Shown here one piece after another: positions 1 through 6,698 of a DNA stretch of 6,698 bases (position 1 is its first letter; every line of letters starts with the position of its first letter). Origin of the DNA: Pseudonocardiales bacterium. Lineage in GTDB: Bacteria; Actinomycetota; Actinomycetes; Mycobacteriales; Jatrophihabitantaceae. The stretch covers positions 1 to 6,698 of the forward strand of contig JAVEEO010000337.1 in NCBI GenBank assembly GCA_030840415.1, read 5' to 3'. Below the pieces are notes generated by a model. That model was given only the letters and a program-made list of their open reading frames with translations. It was not told the DNA's origin and made no database searches. The translations under genes and the position numbers were made by a program.

Positions 1-1989
1 CTCTCACAGGGTGATTTCGTGGCGGTGGCCCGGTTGGAGGCGATCTTCGCCACCAGCCCGCTGGTCCACCAGATCTTCGTCTACGGCAGCGGCGAGCAGT
101 CCTACCTGCTCGCCGTGGTCGTCGCCGACACCACCGTCCTCGATGGCACCTCTGCCGGCGCTCCGGACGAGGCCGGCCTGCGCGCGGCGGTGCTCGCCTC
201 GTTGCGCGAGTGCGCCGAGCGCGAGGGGCTGCGCAGCTGGGAGACCCCGCGCGACGTCCTGATCGAGGGAGAACCGTTCAGTACGGCCAACGGGCTGCTG
301 TCGGGGATCGGCAAGCTGCGGCGCCCGGCGTTGACGGCGCGCTACGGGCCGCGCCTGGAGGAGCTCTACGCCGACGGCGCCACCCGGCGGGCCGAGCTGG
401 CCGGCCGGCTGCGCGACGAGCGGGACCGGCGGCCGGTCCTGGAGATCGTGCTGGAGGCCGCCCGGCTGGCCGCCGGGTCCGAGGGCGCCCCCGCCGAGGC
501 GACCTGGTCGTTCGCCGACCTCGGCGGGGACTCGCTGTCGGCGCACACCTTCTCGATGCTGCTCACCTCCGTCTTCGACGTGGAGGTGCCGATCCGGCTG
601 ATCATCGGCCCGACCGCCACGCTGGCCGACGTCGCCGGCCACCTTGCCGCGACCCGCGCCGAACCGTCGCGACGGCCGAGCTTCGAATCGGTGCACTCAC
701 CCGGTGCGGACCGGGTGAGCGCCAAGGACCTGCAGCTCGAGGCGTTCTTCGACGACGCGCTGCTCGCCGCTGCCGCCGACCTCGCGCCGGCGCGCACCGA
801 CATCGGCACGGTGCTGGTCACCGGTGCCACCGGTTACCTGGGCCGCTTCGTCCTGCTGGACCTGCTCGAGCGGGCGGCGGCCACCGGCGGCCGGGTGGTC
901 TGCGTGGCGCGCGGCACCGATGCCGCCGACGCGCGGCGGCGGGTGCTCGACAGTTTCGGGGACCCGGCCGCCGAGCTGGGCCAGCGGGTCGCCGAGCTCG
1001 CCACCGGCCTGGACGTGCTGGCCGGCGACGTCGCGAGCAGCCGGCTCGGCCTGGCCGACGCGCAGTGGCAGCGGGTGTGCGACGACGTCGACCTGGTCGT
1101 CCATTCGGCCGCCCTGGTCAACCACGTGCTGCCCTACCCGCAGCTGTTCGACTCCAACGTCCTGGGCACCGCCGAGATCGTCCGGCTGGCCCTGACCGGC
1201 CGGCGCAAGCGCGTTGCGTACGTGTCGTCGGTAGCGGCCGCGATGCGGGCCGACGGCACCATCGTCGACGAGCACGCCGACGTCCGCATCGACACCGGCG
1301 AGCGGGTGCTCAACGAGGACTACGCCAACGGCTACGCGACCACGAAGTGGGCCGGCGAGGTGCTGCTGCGGGAGGCCCATGACCGCTTCGGGGTGCCGGT
1401 CACGGTGTTCCGTCCCGACATGATCCTGGCCCACACCCGGTGGGCGGGCCAGCTCAACGTCGCCGACCGCTTCACCCGGCTGCTGCTCAGCGTGGTCGCG
1501 ACCGGCCTGGCGCCCGGCTCGTTCTACCGCGGCAGCCCCGACGGGGCCCGCGCCCGGGCGCACTACAGCGGGCTGCCGGTCGACTTCACCGCCGCCGCCA
1601 TCGTCGCGCTCGCCGTCGAGTCCGCGACCGGCTACCGGGTGTACAACACCCTCAACGCCAACGACGACGGGCTGTCCCTGGACGACTTCGTCGACTGGTT
1701 GATCGACGCAGGGGTCGAGATCACCCGCATCGAGGACTTCGGGCAGTGGCGCGACCGCTTCGAGACCGTGCTGCGCTCGCTGTCGCCGAACCGGCGCGCC
1801 GCCTCGGTGCTGCCGCTGATGCACGCCTACGCCGAACCCGCCGATCCACGGGTGGGACGTGCGCTGCCCAACGAGTGCTTCGCGGCCGGGGTGCGGCGGC
1901 TGGGCGTCGCGACCGGGACGGTGCCGTCGATCTCGCCGGCGTTGATCGGCAAGTACGTCCGTGACCTCGCCTCCCTCGACCTTGTCTGA
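1..1989 (+). CDS. car: Carboxylic acid reductase (CAR), C-terminal part; 5' end outside window
   Basis: ATP- and NADPH-dependent enzyme that activates a carboxylic acid as acyl-AMP, loads it on a phosphopantetheine arm and releases it as an aldehyde. The frame is open from base 1, and 662 residues are visible of a family usually near 1,150-1,190, so most of the adenylation domain lies upstream. Counting from base 1: the final adenylation subdomain opens with LSQGDFV and carries the SGIGKL motif (catalytic Lys105). The carrier domain has LGGDSLS with the phosphopantetheine Ser178. The reductase domain has the Rossmann motif TGATGYLG (274-281), Ser409-Ser410, and Tyr445/Lys449 of the YxxxK pair. 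FRPDMILAHTRWAGQLN is very typical of CARs and argues against an ordinary NRPS. The enzyme is cytosolic and needs a phosphopantetheinyl transferase, which is not in this window. It ends one base before the exporter gene. The acid substrate is unknown; FadD9-type mycobacterial CARs are the nearest named relatives. Confidence 0.93.
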   Translation, partial: LSQGDFVAVARLEAIFATSPLVHQIFVYGSGEQSYLLAVVVADTTVLDGTSAGAPDEAGLRAAVLASLRECAEREGLRSWETPRDVLIEGEPFSTANGLLSGIGKLRRPALTARYGPRLEELYADGATRRAELAGRLRDERDRRPVLEIVLEAARLAAGSEGAPAEATWSFADLGGDSLSAHTFSMLLTSVFDVEVPIRLIIGPTATLADVAGHLAATRAEPSRRPSFESVHSPGADRVSAKDLQLEAFFDDALLAAAADLAPARTDIGTVLVTGATGYLGRFVLLDLLERAAATGGRVVCVARGTDAADARRRVLDSFGDPAAELGQRVAELATGLDVLAGDVASSRLGLADAQWQRVCDDVDLVVHSAALVNHVLPYPQLFDSNVLGTAEIVRLALTGRRKRVAYVSSVAAAMRADGTIVDEHADVRIDTGERVLNEDYANGYATTKWAGEVLLREAHDRFGVPVTVFRPDMILAHTRWAGQLNVADRFTRLLLSVVATGLAPGSFYRGSPDGARARAHYSGLPVDFTAAAIVALAVESATGYRVYNTLNANDDGLSLDDFVDWLIDAGVEITRIEDFGQWRDRFETVLRSLSPNRRAASVLPLMHAYAEPADPRVGRALPNECFAAGVRRLGVATGTVPSISPALIGKYVRDLASLDLV

Positions 1990-1990
1990 C

Positions 1991-3391
1991 GTGAGCGCCC
2001 CGCACCCGGGCGAGCGGGTCCGGTCGGGACGGGTGCTGGCCTGTGCCTGCCTCGGCTACGGGGTCATCGTCGTCGACATCACCATCGTCAACCTCGCCAT
2101 CCCGGCGATGCAGCTCAGCCTGCACGCCGGGCTGGCCGCGATGCAGTTGGTGGTCAACGCCTACGTCATCGTGCTGGCCGCGCTGGTGCTGGCCGGTGCC
2201 GCCGCCGGCGACCGCTGGGGGGCGGTGACGATGTTCCGCACCGGCGTGACGGTGTTCGGACTGGCCTCGGTGCTGTGCGGAGCCGCCCCGAACGTCGAGC
2301 TGCTGATCGGCGCGCGGGTGCTCCAGGGCCTCGGCGCGATCCTGCTGATGCCGGCGACGCTGGTGATGCTCACCCGCGCCTATCCCGAACCCGACCGCCG
2401 CGCCAAGGCGATCGCGGTGTGGGCGATGGTCGCTGGGAGTCCGGTGGTGTTCGGCCCGCTGCTCGGCGGTGCGCTCGTCGATCTCGTCGGCTGGCGCGCG
2501 ATCTTCCTGATCAACATCCCCCTGGTGATCGCCACCCTGCTGCTGGCCCGGCGGCAGATGCCCCCGCAGCGCCACGGCACGGCAGCGCCGCAGGACTTCC
2601 CCGGCCAGATCCTGGCTGCCGCGATGCTCGGCGGGGTGGCGGTGGCCCTCACCTACGGTCACGAGCTGGGTTGGCAGCGCGCGCTGCCGCTGTGCGCGGC
2701 CGGCATCGCGGTCGCCGCGACGGGTGGCTTCGTGTGGCGGCAACGCACCGCCACCCATCCGCTGCTGCCCCCGGCGCTGCTGCGGGCCCCCGGTTTCGTG
2801 GCCTACGCCGTGGTGGGGCTGCTGCTGTTCGCCGGCTACTACGGTCTGGTCTTCGCGATCAGCGTGTTCCTGCAGCAGGTGCGCGACTACGGCCCGTTCG
2901 TCAGCGGACTGTGCTTCCTGCCGTCGGCGGTGCCGATCACCGTCATGCCCCTGGTGGCCGGCCGGGTGAACGCCCGGCTCGGGGCCCCGGTGGTGTTGCG
3001 GCTGGCGATCGCCGCCACCGCGACGGGCGCGCTGCTGCTGGTCCTGGTCGGGCAGTTGGTGCCGTTCGGCCTGGCGGCGGGGCTGTTCGCGATCGGGGTC
3101 GGTTTCGGACTGGCCACCGTGCCGCAGGTCACGCTGCTGATGGCGGCCGCGCCGGCCGAGTGGGCCAGCACGGCCAGCGGCATCCTGACCGTCGGAAGGC
3201 AGACCGGCACCATCCTCGGCATCACCGTGTTCGGCGGGCTGCGGACCGGGGACTCGATCCGCCTCCCCGCGCTCGGCGCGCTGGCCGGCTACGGGCTGAT
3301 GGCCGTCGCGGCGGCGGTCGGCGGCGTGCAACTGGCCCGGCGGGCCCGGGCCGACCGGACGGCACCCGACCCCGCCGGTGCACTCTCGTGA
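1991..3391 (+). CDS. MFS transporter, DHA2 (EmrB/QacA-like) family, 14 TM
   Basis: Probable proton-driven exporter in the cytoplasmic membrane. With GTG 1991 as residue 1 it has 466 residues and about 14 hydrophobic segments, the first near 15-38 and the last near 425-450. Family motifs seen: D29-I-T-I-V-N34 in helix 1; a motif A variant G69AAAGDRWG77 between helices 2 and 3; R109VLQGLG in helix 4; antiporter motif C, GSPVVFGPLLGG (149-160), in helix 5; and WRAIFLINIP (168-177), usual in the DHA2 branch. The start is uncertain. GTG 1961 would overlap the reductase by 29 bases, TTG 1982 is another option, and none has a clear Shine-Dalgarno sequence. I prefer GTG 1991 because it sits one base after the upstream stop, which suits translational coupling, and because the codons before it include several that are rare here (cct, ttg, tct). 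The substrate cannot be deduced. Tight linkage to the reductase suggests export of a related product or relief from its toxicity (inference). Confidence 0.9.
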   Translation: MSAPHPGERVRSGRVLACACLGYGVIVVDITIVNLAIPAMQLSLHAGLAAMQLVVNAYVIVLAALVLAGAAAGDRWGAVTMFRTGVTVFGLASVLCGAAPNVELLIGARVLQGLGAILLMPATLVMLTRAYPEPDRRAKAIAVWAMVAGSPVVFGPLLGGALVDLVGWRAIFLINIPLVIATLLLARRQMPPQRHGTAAPQDFPGQILAAAMLGGVAVALTYGHELGWQRALPLCAAGIAVAATGGFVWRQRTATHPLLPPALLRAPGFVAYAVVGLLLFAGYYGLVFAISVFLQQVRDYGPFVSGLCFLPSAVPITVMPLVAGRVNARLGAPVVLRLAIAATATGALLLVLVGQLVPFGLAAGLFAIGVGFGLATVPQVTLLMAAAPAEWASTASGILTVGRQTGTILGITVFGGLRTGDSIRLPALGALAGYGLMAVAAAVGGVQLARRARADRTAPDPAGALS

Positions 3392-3443
3392 CAGGCACCC
3401 TGACATGACCCGATCAGATGACCAGGAAGGCGGCACCACATGC

Positions 3444-3448
3444 GAGGT
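3444..3448 (+). promoter_or_regulatory. Ribosome binding site for the methyltransferase
   Basis: GAGGT lies four bases before GTG 3453. It is the best Shine-Dalgarno match near any of the in-frame starts (GTG 3378, ATG 3405, GTG 3453), so it decides the start call. ATG 3405 has only a weak AGG nine bases upstream. Confidence 0.55.
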
Positions 3449-3452
3449 CACC

Positions 3453-4277
3453 GTGAGCGATGACCCCACGCTGGCGACCGATTACCACACCGGCCTGCTG
3501 TCCAAGGACCTGCCGCACGAGCGGGACCGCCTCGGCCTGCTCGAGCAGTGGGGCGATCCGGAGAGCCAGGCCGTCCTGGCGCAGTGCGGCCTGCACCCGG
3601 CCTCGCGCTGTCTGGAGATCGGCGCCGGGGCGGGCTCGATCGCGCGCTGGCTGGCCGGGCAGTGCCCCGACGGGTGGGTGGTCGCCGTCGACAGCGATGC
3701 CCGCTACCTCGACGGGCCGCCGCAGCCGGCGCTCGAATGGTGCCAGGAGGACATCGGCACCCTCGAGTTCGACGACGACTCGTTCGACCTGATCCACTCC
3801 CGGATGACCTTCTGCCACCTCGGCAACCGCCGGGAGATGCTCGACCGCGCGTTCCGGTGGCTGCGTCCCGGGGGTTGGCTGGCGATCTGCGACCCGATGC
3901 TGATGCCGGCGTCCGCCTCGGCCGACCCGGACGTCCGGCGCTTCTTCGAAGCCACCGAGCATGCCTGGACGGCGCAGGGTTCGGACATGGCCGACTGGGC
4001 CCGCGCGCTGCCGGCCCGGCTGGCCGCGGCCGGCTTCACCGACGTCTCGGTGCGGGCTCGTGCCAACGTCATCGGCGACGGCGGCGTCTATGACCGACTG
4101 GCCGCGCTGAACATCGAGCAGGAGGGCGGCTACATGGTCGAGCGCGGGCTGGTGCCGGCCGACGTGCACGGCCGGGTGCTGGGGCTGGTGCGTTCGTCGC
4201 GACTGGTCGAGCTGCGCTCGATCACCCTCTACGCCTGGGGACGCAAGCCGCTCCCGGACGGGAGCGCTGCGCACTGA
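3453..4277 (+). CDS. Class I SAM-dependent methyltransferase
   Basis: Transfers a methyl group from S-adenosylmethionine to an unidentified acceptor in the cytosol. From GTG 3453 the protein has 274 residues. Motif I is LEIGAGAGS, with E55, G57, G59 and G61. The acidic residue that binds the SAM ribose is D80 in VVAVDSD. Motif II is near E99-D100, and FDLIHSRMTFCHL is the usual strand 4 region. A RAFRWLRPGGWLAICDP stretch (strand 5) follows, as in UbiE/Tam-like enzymes. The C-terminal third carries no motif that names the acceptor. The start was chosen on GAGGT at 3444-3448; upstream in-frame starts at GTG 3378 (overlapping the exporter) and ATG 3405 would add 25 or 16 residues with a polar, non-conserved look. 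It lies 61 bases after the exporter on the same strand and probably ends the operon, since a strong hairpin follows its stop. Small-molecule O- or N-methylation is likely but is inference. Confidence 0.87.
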   Translation: MSDDPTLATDYHTGLLSKDLPHERDRLGLLEQWGDPESQAVLAQCGLHPASRCLEIGAGAGSIARWLAGQCPDGWVVAVDSDARYLDGPPQPALEWCQEDIGTLEFDDDSFDLIHSRMTFCHLGNRREMLDRAFRWLRPGGWLAICDPMLMPASASADPDVRRFFEATEHAWTAQGSDMADWARALPARLAAAGFTDVSVRARANVIGDGGVYDRLAALNIEQEGGYMVERGLVPADVHGRVLGLVRSSRLVELRSITLYAWGRKPLPDGSAAH

Positions 4278-4278
4278 G

Positions 4279-4321
4279 CGGTCCCGGGCAGCAGGGCCTG
4301 GACGCCCTCAGGCCGGGACCG
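4279..4321. terminator. Bidirectional hairpin terminator between convergent genes
   Basis: A 9-bp perfect stem (CGGTCCCGG at 4279-4287 with CCGGGACCG at 4313-4321) encloses a second 5-bp stem (AGGGC 4293-4297 with GCCCT 4304-4308) around a 6-base loop. It fills nearly all of the 45 bases between the methyltransferase stop (4277) and the citE-like stop (4323). There is no T-tract on either side, which is common in mycobacteria. Being symmetrical, it could end transcripts from both directions. Confidence 0.7.
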
Positions 4322-4322
4322 G

Positions 4323-5165
4323 TCAGGGCGTGGTCGCGCCGTTTCGGGCCAGTACCCGCCGGGCCTGCCTGACCAACGGCTCGTCGATGTGCCGGCCGTC
4401 GAGGCTGAACACCCCGTGCGCGCTCGCCGCTGCCGCGTCGACGACTCGCCGCGCGGCGCTCAGCTGCTCAGGGGTGGGGGTGAACGCGGCGCGCACCCCG
4501 GCACAGTGGCTCGGATGGATGACGGCCTTGACGTCGAAACCGGATTCGGCCGCGTCGCGTGCCTCGCGGGCCAGGCCGTCGAGGTCGAGGTACACCGCGT
4601 CGATCGCCAGCCGCCCGGCCGCCGCCGCGGCGTACAGCACGCTGTTGCGCGCGAACGCGGCATGCCCGGTCATGCTGCCGTCCGCGCGCCGGCTGGACGC
4701 CGCACCCAGGGCGGCCGCGAGATCCTCCGAGCCCCACATCAGCGCGATGCAGTTCTCGGCCCGGGCGATCGAGGCCGCTTCGAGGATGCCGCGCGGCGTC
4801 TCGCACAGCGCGACCACCCGGAAGCCGGCCAGGCTCGTCAACTGCTCGGCCGACTCCGCCTTGGGCAGCATCACGGTGCGCAGGCCGTTCTCGCGCAGGG
4901 CGAGCAGGTCGGCGCGGTGTTCGGGGCTGTCGACCGCATTGATCCGGACGATCAACCGGGCCGGATCGGCGACACTGCTCACCGCGTGCCCCAGCTTCCC
5001 GCGGGCCGAGGCCTTGCGGTCGGGGACCACGCCGTCCTCGAGGTCGATGATCACGCTGGCGGCCGCCGCGGCTGCCTTGGCGAACCGTTCGGGACGATCC
5101 GCCGGGCAGAACAGCCAGTCCGGGCCGGGCGGGGCCGCGCTGAACGGGTCGGGTGCTGGCGTCAT
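4323..5165 (-). CDS. CitE-like HpcH/HpaI aldolase/citrate lyase family protein
   Basis: Magnesium-dependent TIM-barrel lyase of the CitE family, expected to cleave or form a C-C bond in a beta-hydroxyacyl-CoA or similar ester. It has 280 residues, normal for the family. Motifs in order: WLFCPADRPERF (17-28) at the first strand; IIDLEDGV (39-46); Arg74 in IVRIN; LPKAES (100-105); E122 in ALCETPRG and D148 in WGSEDL, the two expected metal ligands; and F210DVKAVIHPSH220 near the end. The last position of the IHPSQ-like motif is His rather than the usual Gln. No citrate lyase alpha or acyl carrier subunit is visible, so true citrate lyase activity is unlikely; stand-alone mycobacterial CitE proteins such as Rv2498c act as acyl-CoA lyases. 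Start at ATG 5165 gives the normal distance to WLF. No clear Shine-Dalgarno sequence is present. It converges on the methyltransferase and diverges from purD; the 17-bp repeats begin ten bases upstream of its start. Substrate unknown. Confidence 0.9.
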   Translation of the reverse strand: MTPAPDPFSAAPPGPDWLFCPADRPERFAKAAAAAASVIIDLEDGVVPDRKASARGKLGHAVSSVADPARLIVRINAVDSPEHRADLLALRENGLRTVMLPKAESAEQLTSLAGFRVVALCETPRGILEAASIARAENCIALMWGSEDLAAALGAASSRRADGSMTGHAAFARNSVLYAAAAAGRLAIDAVYLDLDGLAREARDAAESGFDVKAVIHPSHCAGVRAAFTPTPEQLSAARRVVDAAAASAHGVFSLDGRHIDEPLVRQARRVLARNGATTP

Positions 5166-5174
5166 GGGTTCTGT

Positions 5175-5242
5175 TTACACGCGCCCGAGGGTTACACGTG
5201 CCCGAGGGTTACACGCGCCCGAGGGTTACACGCGCCCGAGGG
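5175..5242. repeat. Four tandem copies of a 17-bp repeat
   Basis: The unit TTACACGCGCCCGAGGG occurs at 5175-5191, 5192-5208, 5209-5225 and 5226-5242 with no spacers. Copies 1, 3 and 4 are identical; copy 2 has one change (C to T at 5199), which makes a CACGTG palindrome at 5195-5200. The period is not a multiple of three, so the array does not encode a repeated peptide in one frame. It lies between 10 and 77 bases upstream of the citE-like start, where promoter elements or operators for that gene would be expected. Near-identity of the copies suggests recent expansion. No protein known to bind this unit is recognised. Confidence 0.95.
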
Positions 5243-5260
5243 TTGCCGTGCTGCCGACGT

Positions 5261-5280
5261 CCCGGCCGGGTCGAGCCGGG
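5261..5280. other. Small GC hairpin in the divergent intergenic region
   Basis: CCCGGC (5261-5266) can pair with GCCGGG (5275-5280) around an 8-base loop, and 5261-5270 is itself a perfect 10-bp palindrome (CCCGGCCGGG). It lies between the 17-bp repeats and the purD promoter. It may be an operator or simply chance in such GC-rich DNA. The rest of 5243-5328 shows only short palindromes (ACCGCGGT 5314-5321). Confidence 0.25.
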
Positions 5281-5328
5281 GGCTGAACCGCACACCCCGC
5301 GGGACCGCATCCGACCGCGGTACCTGAT

Positions 5329-5373
5329 GAACCCGCATATCCACACTCGCTAGCGTGTGCGGTATGCGGGTTC
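5329..5373. promoter_or_regulatory. Large imperfect dyad over the purD promoter and start codon
   Basis: An 11-bp perfect inverted repeat, GAACCCGCATA (5329-5339) and TATGCGGGTTC (5363-5373), encloses a second inverted repeat at 5341-5362 in which 9 of 11 positions pair, centred on the palindrome CGCTAGCG (5348-5355). One base (T5340) is left out. The right outer arm contains the purD start codon (5364-5366) and the first codons, and the centre contains the likely -10 box. As DNA it could be a repressor operator; if transcription began upstream, the RNA would fold with the start codon in the stem. Its role is inferred; the symmetry is directly visible. Confidence 0.6.
5351..5356 (+). promoter_or_regulatory. 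Likely -10 box of purD promoter (leaderless)
   Basis: TAGCGT fits the actinobacterial TANNNT -10 pattern. It ends seven bases before the A of the purD ATG (5364), so transcription would start at or next to the start codon. The absence of any Shine-Dalgarno sequence agrees with a leaderless mRNA, which is common in mycobacteria. No clear -35 box was found. Confidence 0.5.
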
Positions 5374-6614
5374 TCGTCGTCGGTTCCGGTGCTCGCGAGC
5401 ACGCCCTCTGCCTTGCCCTGGCCGCCGACCCGGCCGTCACCGCGCTGATCTGCGCGCCGGGCAACGCCGGCACCGCGAGCGTCGCCGAGCACCGCCCGCT
5501 GAACGCGACCGATCCGGTCGCGGTGGCGGCGCTGGCCACCGAGGTGGCCGCCGACCTGGTGGTGATCGGCCCGGAGGCGCCGCTGGTGGCCGGTGCCGCC
5601 GATGCGGTGCGCGCCGCCGGCATCGCGTGCTTCGGGCCGTCGGCACAGGCGGCCCGGCTGGAGGGCAGCAAGGCCTTCGCCAAGGACGTGATGGCCGCGG
5701 CCGGGGTGCCGACCGGCCGGGCCAGGGTGTGTGGCAGCGCTGCCGAGGTCGAGGCCGCGCTGGCCGAGTTCGGCCCGCCGTACGTGGTCAAGGACGACGG
5801 CCTGGCCGCCGGCAAGGGCGTGGTGGTCACCGATGACCCGCGGCTGGCCGCCGAGCACGCCGCGGCCTGCGGGCGGGTGCTGGTGGAGGAATACCTCGAC
5901 GGCCCCGAGGTGTCGCTGTTCTGCGTGACCGACGGGGTCAGCGTGCTGCCGCTGCTGCCGGCCCAGGACTTCAAGCGGATCGGTGACGGCGACACCGGGC
6001 CCAACACCGGGGGGATGGGCGCCTACGCCCCGCTGGACTGGCTGCCGCCGGGGACCGTCGAGCAGGTGGTGCGCGAGGTGGCCCGGCCCACCGTCGACGA
6101 GCTGCGCCGGCGCGGCACACCCTTCACCGGACTGCTCTACGTCGGCCTGGCGATGACGTCGACCGGCCCCCGGGTGATCGAGTTCAACGCCCGGTTCGGC
6201 GATCCGGAGACCCAGGTGGTGCTCGCCCTGCTGGATTCGCCGCTGGCCGGGCTGCTGCACGCCGCGGCGACCGGAACGCTGGCCGGCCACCCGCCGCTGC
6301 GCTGGCACCCCGGGGCAGCGGTCACCGTGGTGGTCGCGGCGGCCAACTATCCGGGCAGCCCGCGGCTGGACGACCCGATCAGTGGTGGCGACCAGCCGGG
6401 GGTGATCCATGCCGGCACCCGGCGAGACGCCGACGGGGTGCTGCGCTCGGCCGGCGGCCGGGTGCTGTCGGCCACCGCCGTTGGCGCCACCCTGGCCGAG
6501 GCGCGTGAGGCCGCCTACCGGCTGGTGGCCGGCATCGAACTGGCCGGCAGCCAACACCGCAGCGACATCGCCGCCCCCGGACGGTTGCCGGCCGGGTTCT
6601 CAGCCGACGCCTAG
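5364..6614 (+). CDS. purD: Phosphoribosylamine-glycine ligase (GAR synthetase)
   Basis: Second committed step of purine synthesis: 5-phosphoribosylamine + glycine + ATP gives glycinamide ribonucleotide. It is a cytosolic ATP-grasp enzyme of 416 residues, normal for the family. The N-terminal domain opens with [15 protein letters not shown] (G7-S8-G9-A10-R11-E12-H13) and has [11 protein letters not shown] (67-77). [13 protein letters not shown] (91-103) leads into the ATP-grasp fold, with K143 and the loop GLAAGKGV (146-153). QDFKR (201-205) and [10 protein letters not shown] (212-221) follow, then the metal and substrate site [10 protein letters not shown] (273-282). The C-terminal domain runs to a TAG stop. 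ATG 5364 is preferred over the in-frame GTG 5355, because family members begin MRVLV and a -10 box ends just upstream. It is divergent from the citE-like gene with 198 bases between; no other pur gene is in the window. All expected catalytic motifs are intact. Confidence 0.97.
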   Translation: MRVLVVGSGAREHALCLALAADPAVTALICAPGNAGTASVAEHRPLNATDPVAVAALATEVAADLVVIGPEAPLVAGAADAVRAAGIACFGPSAQAARLEGSKAFAKDVMAAAGVPTGRARVCGSAAEVEAALAEFGPPYVVKDDGLAAGKGVVVTDDPRLAAEHAAACGRVLVEEYLDGPEVSLFCVTDGVSVLPLLPAQDFKRIGDGDTGPNTGGMGAYAPLDWLPPGTVEQVVREVARPTVDELRRRGTPFTGLLYVGLAMTSTGPRVIEFNARFGDPETQVVLALLDSPLAGLLHAAATGTLAGHPPLRWHPGAAVTVVVAAANYPGSPRLDDPISGGDQPGVIHAGTRRDADGVLRSAGGRVLSATAVGATLAEAREAAYRLVAGIELAGSQHRSDIAAPGRLPAGFSADA

Positions 6615-6663
6615 CCGGTACCTGTCCGCTCCACGGCTGCCGCGGACTGTCATGGGGGCCTGC

Positions 6664-6698
6664 CGCCGCGCCGCCCGCCCCTTGCGGGCGTGGCGGCG
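6664..6698 (+). terminator. Probable purD terminator hairpin, cut by window end
   Basis: Bases 6664-6678 can pair with 6684-6698 in 13 of 15 positions (a 7-bp stem next to the loop, two mismatches, then 6 bp) around the loop CCCTT. It lies 49 bases after the purD stop. The last paired base is the last base of the window, so a T-tract or longer stem cannot be judged. Bases 6615-6663 show no gene. Confidence 0.55.

Noticed and set aside
697..3469. Long minus-strand open frames (697-1824 and 1721-3469) opposite the reductase and exporter
   Set aside because: Low-complexity Arg/Gly/Gln/His-rich translations antisense to well-motifed genes; a common by-product of high third-position GC.
5175..5242. 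CRISPR array
   Set aside because: Repeats are 17 bp and directly abut, with no spacers and no cas genes.
5192..5338. 48-residue minus-strand frame starting in the left arm of the purD dyad
   Set aside because: It begins with an inverted copy of the purD start and runs into the 17-bp repeats; no Shine-Dalgarno sequence or recognisable domain.
5337..5345. DnaA box-like ATATCCACA
   Set aside because: A single site with one mismatch to TTATCCACA, explained by the dyad; no cluster of boxes or AT-rich region.
5226..6557. 443-residue minus-strand frame opposite purD
   Set aside because: Antisense shadow of purD with biased composition and no recognisable domain.
5318..6624. CGGTACCTG on both sides of purD (5318-5326 and 6616-6624), as if from an insertion
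   Set aside because: Only nine bases and no mobile element features; purD is an intact housekeeping gene, so chance is likely.

Overview
The window is very GC-rich, with G or C in most third codon positions and long open frames antisense to the real genes. Together with a carboxylic acid reductase, a mycobacterial-type PurD and mostly absent Shine-Dalgarno sequences, this suggests an actinomycete, most likely Mycobacterium, Mycolicibacterium or a close relative. This placement is inference from composition and protein style; no database search was possible.

Layout: (1) bases 1-1989, + strand, hold the C-terminal 662 residues of a carboxylic acid reductase (CAR): the end of the adenylation domain, the carrier domain and the NADPH reductase domain. 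The gene starts upstream of the window. (2) 1991-3391, + strand, is a 14-helix DHA2-type major facilitator exporter that begins one base after the CAR stop. (3) 3453-4277, + strand, is a class I SAM-dependent methyltransferase. These three form a probable operon that ends at a two-stage hairpin (4279-4321), shared with the converging gene. (4) 4323-5165, - strand, is a CitE-like HpcH/HpaI-family lyase. (5) 5166-5363 is a divergent intergenic region with four tandem 17-bp repeats next to the citE-like start, and a large imperfect dyad over the purD promoter and start codon. (6) 5364-6614, + strand, is purD, probably with a leaderless mRNA. (7) 6664-6698 is a strong GC hairpin cut by the window edge, the likely purD terminator.

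Functionally, purD is housekeeping purine synthesis. The CAR-MFS-methyltransferase trio looks like a small accessory metabolic cassette: an acid is activated and reduced to an aldehyde, a methyl group is added to it or a related metabolite, and a product may be exported. The substrate cannot be read from the sequence. The citE-like gene faces this cassette and is probably a separate transcription unit. The two least ordinary signals are both in the 198-bp divergent region: the 17-bp tandem repeat array and the dyad that includes the purD start codon.
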